Source: Halanaerobacter jeridensis
GTDB taxonomy: Bacteria; Bacillota; Halanaerobiia; Halobacteroidales; Halobacteroidaceae
NCBI RefSeq assembly: GCF_016908315.1
Contig: NZ_JAFBDQ010000006.1
Span: 124,001 to 188,000, forward strand
Direction of reading: 5' to 3'
Length of the DNA: 64,000 bases
Made by a program: the position numbers and the translations under genes. The notes under the pieces were generated by a model. The model had not been told where the DNA came from and did no database searches. It worked only from the letters and a program-made list of their open reading frames with translations. This document shows positions 1-7,801 of the stretch, in pieces (the stretch's first letter is position 1; each line of letters begins with the position of its first letter).

Positions 1-398
1 GCCAGGGCTTTGCTGTTGTAGCAAATGAGATTAAAGAATTAGCTGAAGAAACTAGTCAAGCAACTGACAAAATAAGCGGTTTAGTACAAAAAACACAAGA
101 AAAATCAGAAGAAGGACTAGAAGCAGTACAATTAGTTGAAGAAGAAGCCGAAGAAGGTAAAGAATTGGCCCAAGAAACTGGAGTTATTTTTGAAGAGATT
201 AATGAAGGTATTGATAGGACAGCTACTGAAATTGAAGATACATCTGAAGTAGCACAGAGTTTAGCTCAAAATAGTGATGAAATTACTGAAGCAGCTAAAG
301 AAATAGATAAAATGTCTACTGATATAAGTACTTCATCACAAGAATTAGCTAATATGGCTAAAGAACTAAATGCTTGGGTGGAAAAATTCGATGTCTAG
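1..398 (+). CDS. Methyl-accepting chemotaxis protein, C-terminal part (5' truncated)
   Basis: The reading frame is open from base 3 to the TAG at 396-398. It starts inside the highly conserved signalling hairpin tip region (GFAVVANEIKELAEETSQ) that binds CheA and CheW in chemotaxis receptors, and continues as the descending coiled-coil helix of heptad-rich, acidic residues, ending in NAWVEKFDV. The ligand-binding and membrane parts lie left of the window. A TTG at 165 could look like a start but is internal to the conserved helix. The last 19 bases of the gene are copied twice downstream (see the repeat at 380-616). The family assignment is firm; the ligand is unknown. Confidence 0.93.
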   Translation, partial: QGFAVVANEIKELAEETSQATDKISGLVQKTQEKSEEGLEAVQLVEEEAEEGKELAQETGVIFEEINEGIDRTATEIEDTSEVAQSLAQNSDEITEAAKEIDKMSTDISTSSQELANMAKELNAWVEKFDV

Positions 399-616
399 AA
401 AAGATATGACTAGCGATCCTAAGTAGCAATTTGAACAAAGAGAATACTACCACATCACGAAAAGTTTTTTGTTCTTTAAAAACTTGTAGGGAAAAATTCG
501 ATGTCTAGCCCAGATATGAATAACGATCTCAGAATATATTTTTTAAAAGGTATTATACCACCGGCATCACGGAGAGTTTTTTTGTTTTTTAAAAAACTCG
601 TAGGGAAAAATTCGAT
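380..616 (+). repeat. Degenerate tandem duplication of the receptor gene's 3' end
   Basis: GGAAAAATTCGATGTCTAG (380-398, the end of the receptor gene) recurs at 490-508 and, decayed, at 604-616, giving a period of 110-114 bp. The intervening units also match: each holds ATATGA, ACGATC, then CATCACG followed by a hairpin (about 465-486 and 577-600) made of a T-run and an A-run. About two and a half units are visible. Repeats of this form arise by unequal recombination or replication slippage. The hairpins may end transcription of the receptor gene. Confidence 0.8.
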
Positions 617-630
617 ATTTACATTCGGGT

Positions 631-1119
631 TCAAATGTAATTTATGACCCATAGGCAGAGAAGACACATATAGTAACTTAAATAAAGAAGGCCAGTCTTT
701 ACTTCTTTATTTTTTGTTTCATCTTCTTGACTGCCACCAAAGAATTGAACCCGTCCTGTTTCAACTAATTTGCCTAATTTGTCTTTGGTAAAATATTTTA
801 CTTTAGGTCGAGTAAAGGGCAAAACACAGCAAAAACCTATTATATCAGTTAAAATCCCAGGGGTAATTAACATAATTCCGCCAATAAAGATCAATAGACC
901 ATCAATTAATTTATCTGCAGGAATTTGGCCCTGGGCCAAGGAATCATTGATTTTCTTCAACACTGAAGTACTCTGTTTTTTAGTTAGTATTGCCCCTAAT
1001 AATCCTGTACAAGCAACTAATAAAACTGTAAAAAGCCCTCCTAAATAATTGCTGAGATGAATTAAAGCCCATAATTCAAATAACGGAATTATTGTAAACA
1101 AAATAATTAATTTTGCCAT
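631..1119 (-). CDS. fxsA: FxsA family membrane protein
   Basis: The protein begins MAKLIILFTIIPLFELWALI and has the FxsA layout: an N-terminal membrane segment, a glycine/alanine-rich second segment (residues about 25-45), an amphipathic stretch, then a third hydrophobic segment ending in PFTRP. FxsA is an inner-membrane protein whose overproduction in E. coli relieves phage T7 exclusion by F; its normal role is unclear. The start at 1119 is chosen because AGGAGGTG lies upstream at normal spacing; the longer GTG start at 1128 overlaps that site. The C-terminal 25 residues (LLYLSYYMCLLCLWVINYI end) are unlike the family and may be read-through created by the adjacent tandem repeat. Confidence 0.85.
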   Translation of the reverse strand: MAKLIILFTIIPLFELWALIHLSNYLGGLFTVLLVACTGLLGAILTKKQSTSVLKKINDSLAQGQIPADKLIDGLLIFIGGIMLITPGILTDIIGFCCVLPFTRPKVKYFTKDKLGKLVETGRVQFFGGSQEDETKNKEVKTGLLYLSYYMCLLCLWVINYI

Positions 1120-1284
1120 TATTTCCACCTCCTGTAGTAGTCTATAATATGTTTATTAATTAGGGATAGTGTTTTAGAAGGGGAAAATATTTTTCAATTA
1201 ACAAGGAGTTATTAAAGTAACTATAGAATTAAAGAGTATAGCTGTTTTATTTTGGGCTAGCCTGACTGACAGGGGGTGTATAAA

Positions 1285-3009
1285 TTGCGCCGCTATATTA
1301 ATTATTATACTATAGGAATTTTAATTGGATTATTAATTATCATATTATTTTCGTTTAATTGGATCCAAAATCTAGAATTGATAACTTATGATTATAGAAT
1401 GGTTCTTAAAAGTCAATTTCAGTTTAACACTCAAGAAGAAATTGTAGTAGTCACTATTGATGACCAATCAATTGAGAAGTTAGGTACTTGGCCCTGGGCG
1501 AGAAGATATCATGCGCAGTTGATTACAAAACTTAATCAAGCAGGAGCTAAAACAATTGCCTTTGATATTTTATTTCAAAACATTAGAGATGACGATGAAG
1601 TCTTGGCCCAAGCTATAGCTGAAGCTAATAATGTTATTTTACCTTATAAATTAGATATAAGTGCTTATAGAAATACTTTTGATTTCTCAGATACTGAATA
1701 TAGGGTTAATGACATTAAATATCCTGTAGATGAATTTAGAAAAAATACAGCTGAGATGGGATATCTGAATTTGTTGACTGATCATGAAGGAACTATTAGA
1801 CGCTTACATCTATTAAATCATGAAGGGAGTAAGCCCTTTGCTATCAGTATAGCCGAAGATTATAGCAAGCAAAGTAAGGTATTTCAAAATGATGAGTTAT
1901 TATTAGATTTTAAGGCTGCGCAAGGATATTTTAAAGAGATTTCTTATTATCAAGTATTAAATAATAATTTCAATCCAGAACTTTTCCAAGATAAAATTGT
2001 ACTAATCGGAGCTAAAGGGAATAGTTTTCAAGACTATTTAGCTACTCCTTTAGCTGCAATTAAAGGTTACTTGCCAGGTGTAATGATTCATGCTACTATC
2101 ATTGATAATTATTTAGAAGATAGCTTTATGCAGCAATTAGAGACGCCAGTAATATATTTATTGACTATTCTATTTAGTACCTTAATAGCTTGGATTTATT
2201 ATCAGTTATCGCCAATTTATAGTTTAGTGACTTCTATATTGATTTTAATTAGTGTAGTAATCATCAACTTAGCTATATTTGTTTATTTCAATTTCTTTGT
2301 ACCTTTACTTCCTTTTGCATTAGCTGTTATAATTAATTTGATAATCAGTCTATTAAGCTGGTATCTAAAAATTGAAAAACGAAGAAGTAAGTTAAAAACC
2401 ACATTAGGTCGTTATTTGGCACCAGAGGTAATAAAAGAAGTACTGCAATTATCAGAAGAAAATTATTTACAAGGGCAAAGAAAAAATATCACAGTTCTCT
2501 TTGTTGATATTAATTCATTTACTAAGTTTTCTGAAAAACATTCTTCACAAGAAGTAGTTACATTATTGAATAAGTATTTGACCTTAATTACCGAAGAAAC
2601 TTTTGCCCATGCTGGTACATTGGATAAATTTTTAGGAGATGGAGTGATGATTTTCTTTAATGCTCCTACTAAACAGACAAATCATGCTATTAAAGCAGTC
2701 AACTTAGCTATTGACTTGCAAAATAAAATACAGGATGATCCAGAGCTACCATTAAGCATTTCAATTGGCATTAATACTGGTCCAGCCGTAATTGGTAATA
2801 TTGGTTCTACCAAACGTAGTGATTATACTGCTATAGGAGATGTAGTTAATACTGCAGCAAGAATTGAAGGAATAACTCCTGGAAATGAAATTTATATAGG
2901 CGATGGTACTTGGCAGAAGTTAGGCAATAAATTTGAAGTACAATTAAAATCTAAAGTTCACTTAAAGGGGAAAAGTCAGAATCAATCTATTTACAGGATA
3001 TTTTATTAA
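1285..3009 (+). CDS. CHASE2-domain class III adenylate cyclase
   Basis: Makes cAMP from ATP at the membrane. There is an N-terminal membrane helix, an extracytoplasmic CHASE2 sensor (residues about 25-285, including WPWARRYHAQL and the AFDILFQ strand), three membrane helices (about 287-360), then a class III cyclase domain (about 400 to the end). Metal-binding Asp residues lie in FVDINSFT and FLGDGVM. LDKFLGDG carries the Lys, and IGDVVNTAARI the Asp, of the adenine-recognition pair plus the Asn/Arg transition-state residues, so ATP is favoured over GTP. AGGGGG at 1271-1276 suits the TTG at 1285; a GTG at 1276 overlaps it. The gene is followed after 16 bases by a FecR-domain gene and then a Crp gene, forming a likely operon. 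Confidence 0.93.
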   Translation: MRRYINYYTIGILIGLLIIILFSFNWIQNLELITYDYRMVLKSQFQFNTQEEIVVVTIDDQSIEKLGTWPWARRYHAQLITKLNQAGAKTIAFDILFQNIRDDDEVLAQAIAEANNVILPYKLDISAYRNTFDFSDTEYRVNDIKYPVDEFRKNTAEMGYLNLLTDHEGTIRRLHLLNHEGSKPFAISIAEDYSKQSKVFQNDELLLDFKAAQGYFKEISYYQVLNNNFNPELFQDKIVLIGAKGNSFQDYLATPLAAIKGYLPGVMIHATIIDNYLEDSFMQQLETPVIYLLTILFSTLIAWIYYQLSPIYSLVTSILILISVVIINLAIFVYFNFFVPLLPFALAVIINLIISLLSWYLKIEKRRSKLKTTLGRYLAPEVIKEVLQLSEENYLQGQRKNITVLFVDINSFTKFSEKHSSQEVVTLLNKYLTLITEETFAHAGTLDKFLGDGVMIFFNAPTKQTNHAIKAVNLAIDLQNKIQDDPELPLSISIGINTGPAVIGNIGSTKRSDYTAIGDVVNTAARIEGITPGNEIYIGDGTWQKLGNKFEVQLKSKVHLKGKSQNQSIYRIFY

Positions 3010-3025
3010 TGGGAGGTAGATGAAA

Positions 3026-4033
3026 ATGAGAAAAATATTTGCTTTATTGTTATTAATATTAGTTAGTAGTATCTTGTTAATATCACCTTCTCCAATCCAA
3101 GCAGCTAATGGTGATATAGTTTTGCAACATCTATCAGGAGAAGTTCAATATAAGTCAGCTAGCTGGTTATTCTTTTCTAGTCGTTGGAAAGATTTAAAAG
3201 AGAGTACTTATTTAAGTAAAGGTGATGTTATAAAGACTGGATCTGAGGGCCAAGCTCAATTAACGTTTGCTAATCAAGCCCGTACATTAATTAAATCGAA
3301 TTCTAAATTAAAAATAGTTGAACATGATGAAGAATTAGGAATAACTAAAGTAAAATTAAGCTTAGGTGAAGTACTAACTAAATTTGTTAATACAGTTAAG
3401 TCAGGGCAGCGATTTGAAGTAGAAACGCCTTCTGCTGTAGCAGGAGTAAGAGGGACATTATTTAGAGTAGTAGTTAATGACAAGCAAGAAACTCAAGTAG
3501 CAGTATCGGAAGGAAGAGTAGAAGTTAGTTCTGATGGTGGAGCAGTAGTTATTGAAAAAGGGGAAGGAGCTATAGTTAGAGAAAAGAAAGAAAAACCAGA
3601 AGTTGTACCGGCTGGAAAGATAGAGGCAGAAAAGCAGCAGAAAAATGAAGGACAAGGTAGAGCTAGAGGTAAAGAAAAAGGTAAAGGAAAACCAGAAGAA
3701 GAGTGGCTAGAAGAAAATAAAGAATGGGCCCAAGAAGCTAAAAAAGAAGCCAAGAAAAAAGCTGAAGAAGCAAAAGAAAATGGCAAAGATAAAGATGATC
3801 ATCCTGGAAACGGAAAAGATTCAAATAAAGATGATGATCACCCAGGGGTAGGTAATGATAAAGATGATGATCATCCTGGTAATAATAGTTCTAACAGTAA
3901 TTCTAATTCTTCCAATAATAGTTCAAACTCTAGTTCTAGCAATAATTCAAATTCAAATAATTCTTCTAGTAATAGTAGCAATTCTAATTCTTCTAATAGT
4001 AATTCAAATAATGGTAGAGGTAGGGGGAAATAA
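3026..4033 (+). CDS. Secreted FecR-domain protein with Asn/Ser-rich tail
   Basis: A signal peptide (MRKIFALLLLILVSS through PIQA) precedes a FecR domain (residues about 40-165) with the typical KGDVIKTG, VETPSAVAGVRGT and VSEGRVEVSS stretches. Outside TonB systems this domain is common in secreted proteins next to CHASE2 cyclases and is thought to act in the extracytoplasmic space. After residue 180 the protein is low complexity: Lys/Glu-rich, then repeats around DDHPGNGKD, then about 60 residues of almost only Asn and Ser, ending GRGRGK. GGGAGG at 3011 fits the ATG at 3026 better than the ATG at 3020. The stop abuts the next start (TAAATG), so translation is probably coupled to crp. Confidence 0.88.
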   Translation: MRKIFALLLLILVSSILLISPSPIQAANGDIVLQHLSGEVQYKSASWLFFSSRWKDLKESTYLSKGDVIKTGSEGQAQLTFANQARTLIKSNSKLKIVEHDEELGITKVKLSLGEVLTKFVNTVKSGQRFEVETPSAVAGVRGTLFRVVVNDKQETQVAVSEGRVEVSSDGGAVVIEKGEGAIVREKKEKPEVVPAGKIEAEKQQKNEGQGRARGKEKGKGKPEEEWLEENKEWAQEAKKEAKKKAEEAKENGKDKDDHPGNGKDSNKDDDHPGVGNDKDDDHPGNNSSNSNSNSSNNSSNSSSSNNSNSNNSSSNSSNSNSSNSNSNNGRGRGK

Positions 4034-4684
4034 ATGCCTATTCAATTTTTAAAAAAATTAGAATTATTTAATGGATTATCTACAGAAGAGTTGCAAGAAA
4101 TTAAAGCAATTATGCAGGAGAAAAACTATGCTAAAAATGAAATGATTTTTATGGAAGGTGCTGAAGCGAATAATTTCTATATTATTTTAACTGGTTTAGT
4201 AAAAGTATTTAAGACTGATGAACAAGGCAGAGAAAAAACCCTTAGTTTATTAGGAAATAAAGATTTTTTTGGAGAAATGGCTTTATTAGATAATAATTCT
4301 CGTTCTGCTTCAGTCCAAGCAATTGATGAAAGTAAGATTTTTAAAATTTCGCGTAAAAAATTTAAAAGATTAGTTACAGAATATCCTGAGATTTCATTAA
4401 AAATAATAGCTACTCTATCACAACGACTTAGAAACTCTAATCAACAAATACAGAATTTAACTTTTAAACAGGTGAAAGGAAGATTGTTAGATAGCTTAAA
4501 GCAGTTAGCTGATAAGTATGGTGTTGAACAAGAGAATGGGATATTGATTAACAAAAAAATAACTCATCAAGAATTAGCTAATTTAGTGGGAACTACTCGA
4601 GCTACAATCACTAAATTATTGGGTGAACTGATTGAAGAAGATAAAGTAGAAATTAAAAATCGATATTTGATTCTTAAGAAATAA
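4034..4684 (+). CDS. Crp/Fnr family transcription regulator, probably cAMP-responsive
   Basis: A two-domain regulator of 216 residues. The N-terminal cyclic-nucleotide domain holds the phosphate-binding cassette FFGEMALLDNNSRSAS, with the Glu and the Arg-Ser pair that contact cAMP in E. coli CRP. The C-terminal winged helix is ITHQELANLVGTTRATITKLL. No Cys cluster of the Fnr type is present. Its position directly behind an adenylate cyclase and a FecR-domain gene, with its start touching the previous stop, makes cAMP the natural ligand, but that link is inferred from context. A Fnr-type or ligand-free member cannot be excluded. Confidence 0.9.
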   Translation: MPIQFLKKLELFNGLSTEELQEIKAIMQEKNYAKNEMIFMEGAEANNFYIILTGLVKVFKTDEQGREKTLSLLGNKDFFGEMALLDNNSRSASVQAIDESKIFKISRKKFKRLVTEYPEISLKIIATLSQRLRNSNQQIQNLTFKQVKGRLLDSLKQLADKYGVEQENGILINKKITHQELANLVGTTRATITKLLGELIEEDKVEIKNRYLILKK

Positions 4685-4713
4685 ATTTTATAATAATTAC
4701 ATGGGGGGATAAA

Positions 4714-4983
4714 ATGAAAATTAAAGTTGAAGAACCGAGTGAAGAAAAATTAAAAGAATTAGGAATTAAGTCATGGGCTGTTTGGGAAAAGGAAGCATCT
4801 GAATTTGACTGGCATTATGACGAGCAAGAAGTCTGTTATCTTTTAAAAGGAGAAGTAGAAGTAACTACCGAAGATGGTGAACAGGTTGAATTTGGAGCAG
4901 GTGATTTAGTAACTTTTCCTGCGGGATTAGATTGTGTTTGGAAAATTAAAGAAGATGTTAAAAAACACTATAAATTAGGTTAA
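4714..4983 (+). CDS. Small cupin protein (Cupin_3-like)
   Basis: An 89-residue single cupin barrel. The pattern WHYDEQEVCYLLKGEVEV, then FGAGDLVTFPAG and CVWKIKEDVKKHY, is that of the DUF861/Cupin_3 family related to EutQ-type and ureidoglycolate-type cupins. GGGGGG precedes the ATG by 6-7 bases. It follows crp by 29 bases and ends at a strong terminator, so it may be the last gene of the cAMP operon. The substrate is unknown. Confidence 0.85.
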   Translation: MKIKVEEPSEEKLKELGIKSWAVWEKEASEFDWHYDEQEVCYLLKGEVEVTTEDGEQVEFGAGDLVTFPAGLDCVWKIKEDVKKHYKLG

Positions 4984-4985
4984 AC

Positions 4986-5020
4986 AACGACAGGGGATAA
5001 CACCCCTGTCGTTTTAATTT
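4986..5020 (+). terminator. Rho-independent terminator after the cupin gene
   Basis: An 11-bp perfect stem AACGACAGGGG / CCCCTGTCGTT with a 6-base loop, followed by TTTTAATTT. Confidence 0.92.
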
Positions 5021-5130
5021 CAAAATTTCCGGTATTAATGGTAAATAAAAGCAGGAAAATGTCATTTTTAGAAGAAATATTTATTAAAGAGAAACTTTAT
5101 TTAAATAGAGTTAGGGTGGAGGGGATTAAT

Positions 5131-6057
5131 ATGATGGATAATGCAAAAGCAATAGCTAATAAAATAAATCAAGAACTAGAAGAAAAGAAAGAGTATTTGA
5201 TTTTCCAAGGTAAATTTTTCTATGGTAATCGTAGTAAAGAACATGGGATTTTATTGGGGATAGTACATATTCAAAATGCAGAAATTATTAGATTGAATTT
5301 GGCTTTAAGCACTGCCCATAAATTAAGAAAGATAGAATATAATTCCGATAATAAATTTTTTATTGAGTTTTTTAAGAATGTTTCTTTAAAAGATAGAAGT
5401 CAAGCAGTTGATATTAAGCAAAATTTACAAAGAAGATTTGAGGCTATTGGAATTGCTGATTTATTAGAATATAGTCGGGAGGATTTTGAAGAATTAATGC
5501 AAGAGATTATTGAAGATACTGTGCAGGAAAAAATAAAATTAAAGTTAGAATATAATTTAAGAAGCAAACAAGAAATGAAGCAAATATATCCTAAATTATT
5601 TAATCAACAATCAGATAATGAGACTGAAGAAGAAGAGGTTAAATTAAATTGTGAACCTATTATTGCTCCTATAAATGGTAAGAAAGTTAGTGATTTAAGT
5701 CCGGGTGATGAAATTATAGCTAATATCAATGACAGCCGTAGTTTATATTTTAAAAAAGAGCTTGAGGAATTACAGGAAGATAATAGTAAAAAAACTAAAG
5801 CTTTGATTAATAATATAGATTTAAAGAGGGAAGAAGAAAATATTATTGTGCAGTTTATACCTGAGGTTTATGGAGTTATTACTTTAGGCGAGGATGCTAG
5901 GCAGACAGGAATTAAATTAGCTGTACCAAAAGCAAAAGAAAATAGAAAGATAAATAAGGCAACAATAAATGAAACGGGAACTGGAGATAGTGTATTTACA
6001 ATGTCGATAGTCGGATTAGTACTCTTATTCATTACATTAATCTATTTTTTAACTTAA
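5131..6057 (+). CDS. Tail-anchored protein of unknown function (paralogue of 48044-49081)
   Basis: About 308 residues, no family recognised with confidence. A conserved N-terminal block (KEYLIFQGKFFYGNRSKEHG) leads into an acidic middle, then a second block (LNCEPIIAPINGKKVSDLSP, GDEII), a VYGVITLGEDA stretch with KLAVPK, and a single C-terminal membrane helix (SIVGLVLLFITLIYFLT) that would anchor the body in the cytoplasm. All these blocks recur in the same order in the protein at 48044-49081. GGAGGGG at 5118-5124 selects the ATG at 5131 over the upstream ATG at 5038. It lacks the UBA-like head of its paralogue. Confidence 0.8.
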   Translation: MMDNAKAIANKINQELEEKKEYLIFQGKFFYGNRSKEHGILLGIVHIQNAEIIRLNLALSTAHKLRKIEYNSDNKFFIEFFKNVSLKDRSQAVDIKQNLQRRFEAIGIADLLEYSREDFEELMQEIIEDTVQEKIKLKLEYNLRSKQEMKQIYPKLFNQQSDNETEEEEVKLNCEPIIAPINGKKVSDLSPGDEIIANINDSRSLYFKKELEELQEDNSKKTKALINNIDLKREEENIIVQFIPEVYGVITLGEDARQTGIKLAVPKAKENRKINKATINETGTGDSVFTMSIVGLVLLFITLIYFLT

Positions 6058-6065
6058 GATCATCA

Positions 6066-6100
6066 TATAAAAAAGGCCGGCTTTTCATCCGACCTTTAAG
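6066..6100 (-). terminator. Terminator of the DUF4382 lipoprotein gene
   Basis: Read on the minus strand, AAAGGTCGG and CCGGCCTTT pair (one G-U) around an 8-base loop, followed by a T-run. On the plus strand the wobble becomes a C-A mismatch, so the element serves the minus-strand gene better. Confidence 0.75.
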
Positions 6101-6134
6101 GATATAAAATTAGTAATTTATTAATCAACAAGGA

Positions 6135-7166
6135 TTATTGGGCTGTGGCTGTATTTTTATTTAATTTAAGATCAACAGTTACTTCTTTTTCAGCTTTAAC
6201 AGTTACAGGTTGAGCAGTTTCAAGTTCATATAATGGTTCATCATTACTGTTTAATACTTCGACCATTTCTTCATTGCTGTTTTCCGTCATTACTTTAGCT
6301 TTAATTGTATAATCACCTTGTTCTAATCCTCTTAGCAAATAAGATCCTGCTTTTTTATTGATAGTTCCATCCTCATCAGTGTCTAAATCTCCAATTGTAG
6401 TTACTGTAGATTTAACTAATTCTCCACCTTGATATGCTTCTACTGTTACATCATAGTTAGGGTCAGTTAAAACTTCATCTAAGCTACCATCTTTATCTTC
6501 ATCAAATACGCCATCCCCATCTACATCTGCAAAAACTCTACCTGTTACGTCACCAGAAACAATAGTCGGGATAATATCAATGGCTTGAGTAGGATTTAAG
6601 ATTATTTTACCTGATTTGCCTGCACTATGCATAATCTCTTTAACACTTATATCAGCAATTAAATGAGTGATTACTCCTTCTTCAATAGTAAATTCATGAG
6701 GTATTTTTAAACCAGTCTGAACTCCGCTAGGGATAAATAAGTTAGTAGTAGAACCATCCTTAAATTTTACATAACTCTTACCACTATCAGGACCATTACC
6801 TTTGCTATTTTCTGTAGCTGCTACAATTAGTCGAATTTGATCATAACTACCAGTAGGCAATTCTTTTTGACCTAAAAGTGCTTCACCAAATCTTAATTTT
6901 AAAAGATCAAATTCCTTTTCACCATTAGGTTCATCAGAAAAGTCATTAACTACCTGCCATTCATCTTTATCAGCATTATGAACTTGTACTTCCTTGAAAG
7001 TAACATATACACTCTCGACATTATTGACTGGGGCATCAGCTAGAGAAAGAGCTAATTCTCCATTATTACTAGTAGTTAAACTATCATCACTAGTTGAAGA
7101 ACAACCAGCAATTACTAACACTAAAGTCAAAATCGCAATTACTGAAAAAAGCTGTTTCTTAGTCAT
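6135..7166 (-). CDS. DUF4382 domain lipoprotein
   Basis: A 343-residue exported lipoprotein: a signal sequence ending in the lipobox VIAGC, then a DUF4382 domain (residues about 35-195, with LALSLADAPVNNVESVYVTF and the ITHLIADISVKE strand), then a C-terminal part with Asp-rich FADVDGDGVFDEDKDGSLDE that resembles calcium-binding or carboxypeptidase-regulatory-like modules. GGGAGGCG lies upstream of the ATG. Function unknown; surface attachment by the lipid is expected. It stands alone between terminators. Confidence 0.85.
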   Translation of the reverse strand: MTKKQLFSVIAILTLVLVIAGCSSTSDDSLTTSNNGELALSLADAPVNNVESVYVTFKEVQVHNADKDEWQVVNDFSDEPNGEKEFDLLKLRFGEALLGQKELPTGSYDQIRLIVAATENSKGNGPDSGKSYVKFKDGSTTNLFIPSGVQTGLKIPHEFTIEEGVITHLIADISVKEIMHSAGKSGKIILNPTQAIDIIPTIVSGDVTGRVFADVDGDGVFDEDKDGSLDEVLTDPNYDVTVEAYQGGELVKSTVTTIGDLDTDEDGTINKKAGSYLLRGLEQGDYTIKAKVMTENSNEEMVEVLNSNDEPLYELETAQPVTVKAEKEVTVDLKLNKNTATAQ

Positions 7167-7254
7167 GGTTATTCGCCTCCCTTGATTTTCATTATTATCT
7201 AATTATATTATACAACTAAGAGGCGAATATATATGTGTTAGAGCATACTAAATA

Positions 7255-7488
7255 TTACCTTTGTTCAAATCTTCCTTCACGAATAAACTTTTGAATTAAC
7301 TTTTTAGAAACCCCTGTTTTTTGATGTAATTCATTTAAGTCAGCACCTGGATTAGACCATAAATAATCACGGACCTTCACGAATTCTTTTCTCTCTTCTT
7401 TAAAACATTGGGGACATAGATTGCGATTGTTACTACTATTATTATCGGCAAATAAAATCCCACATTTCTTACATTTCTTTAATGACAT
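7255..7488 (-). CDS. YvyF-like flagellar-operon-type zinc-ribbon protein
   Basis: 77 residues with a zinc ribbon (CKKCGILF and LCPQCF) followed by a helical region VRDYLWSNPGADLNELHQ that ends KKLIQKFIREGRFE. This matches the YvyF/TIGR03826 family, which sits in flagellar operons of Bacillus and Clostridia and looks like a MerR-type or FliA-associated regulator. No flagellar gene is adjacent here. A G-run ribosome site precedes the ATG. Confidence 0.8.
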   Translation of the reverse strand: MSLKKCKKCGILFADNNSSNNRNLCPQCFKEERKEFVKVRDYLWSNPGADLNELHQKTGVSKKLIQKFIREGRFEQR

Positions 7489-7801
7489 ATAATCCCCCCA
7501 AAAGATATTAAAAAATAATCAGGATAAATTATTTATAATAAAGAATTATTCTAATATATTATAATAACATTATATTAATATAAATAATGTATAGTCAAAC
7601 ACAAAATATACAATAATTTTGATAATTTAAAAAGAACTATTTACATTATATTATATTTTACTGATAGTTTAAAGATATTATGTAGTTATTAAAGAAAATT
7701 AAAAATTGCAATCTTCTCTTAAATTAGATACAATTAAGTTTGCAATTGTTAAAAAGTCCATAACAATCATTATATTTTGAATAAAGAAAGGGATTTAATC
7801 T
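7489..7801. other. AT-rich intergenic stretch
   Basis: About 310 very AT-rich bases between divergent genes. No open frame with a ribosome site, repeat or stable hairpin was seen. It must hold promoters for both neighbours, but no convincing -35/-10 pair stands out. Confidence 0.5.

Noticed and set aside
476-667. A minus-strand open frame in the tandem repeat region, with repeated EFFPTSF segments
   Set aside because: It is the translation of the tandem DNA repeat, has no ribosome site and overlaps the fxsA end.
3274-3786. Several minus-strand frames inside the FecR-domain gene
   Set aside because: They are shadows of the low-complexity coding sequence with no ribosome site and biased composition.
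3855-4052. A plus-strand frame of Ile/Leu/Val in the Asn/Ser tail
   Set aside because: It is a frame-shifted reading of AAT/AGT repeats, giving false hydrophobicity.
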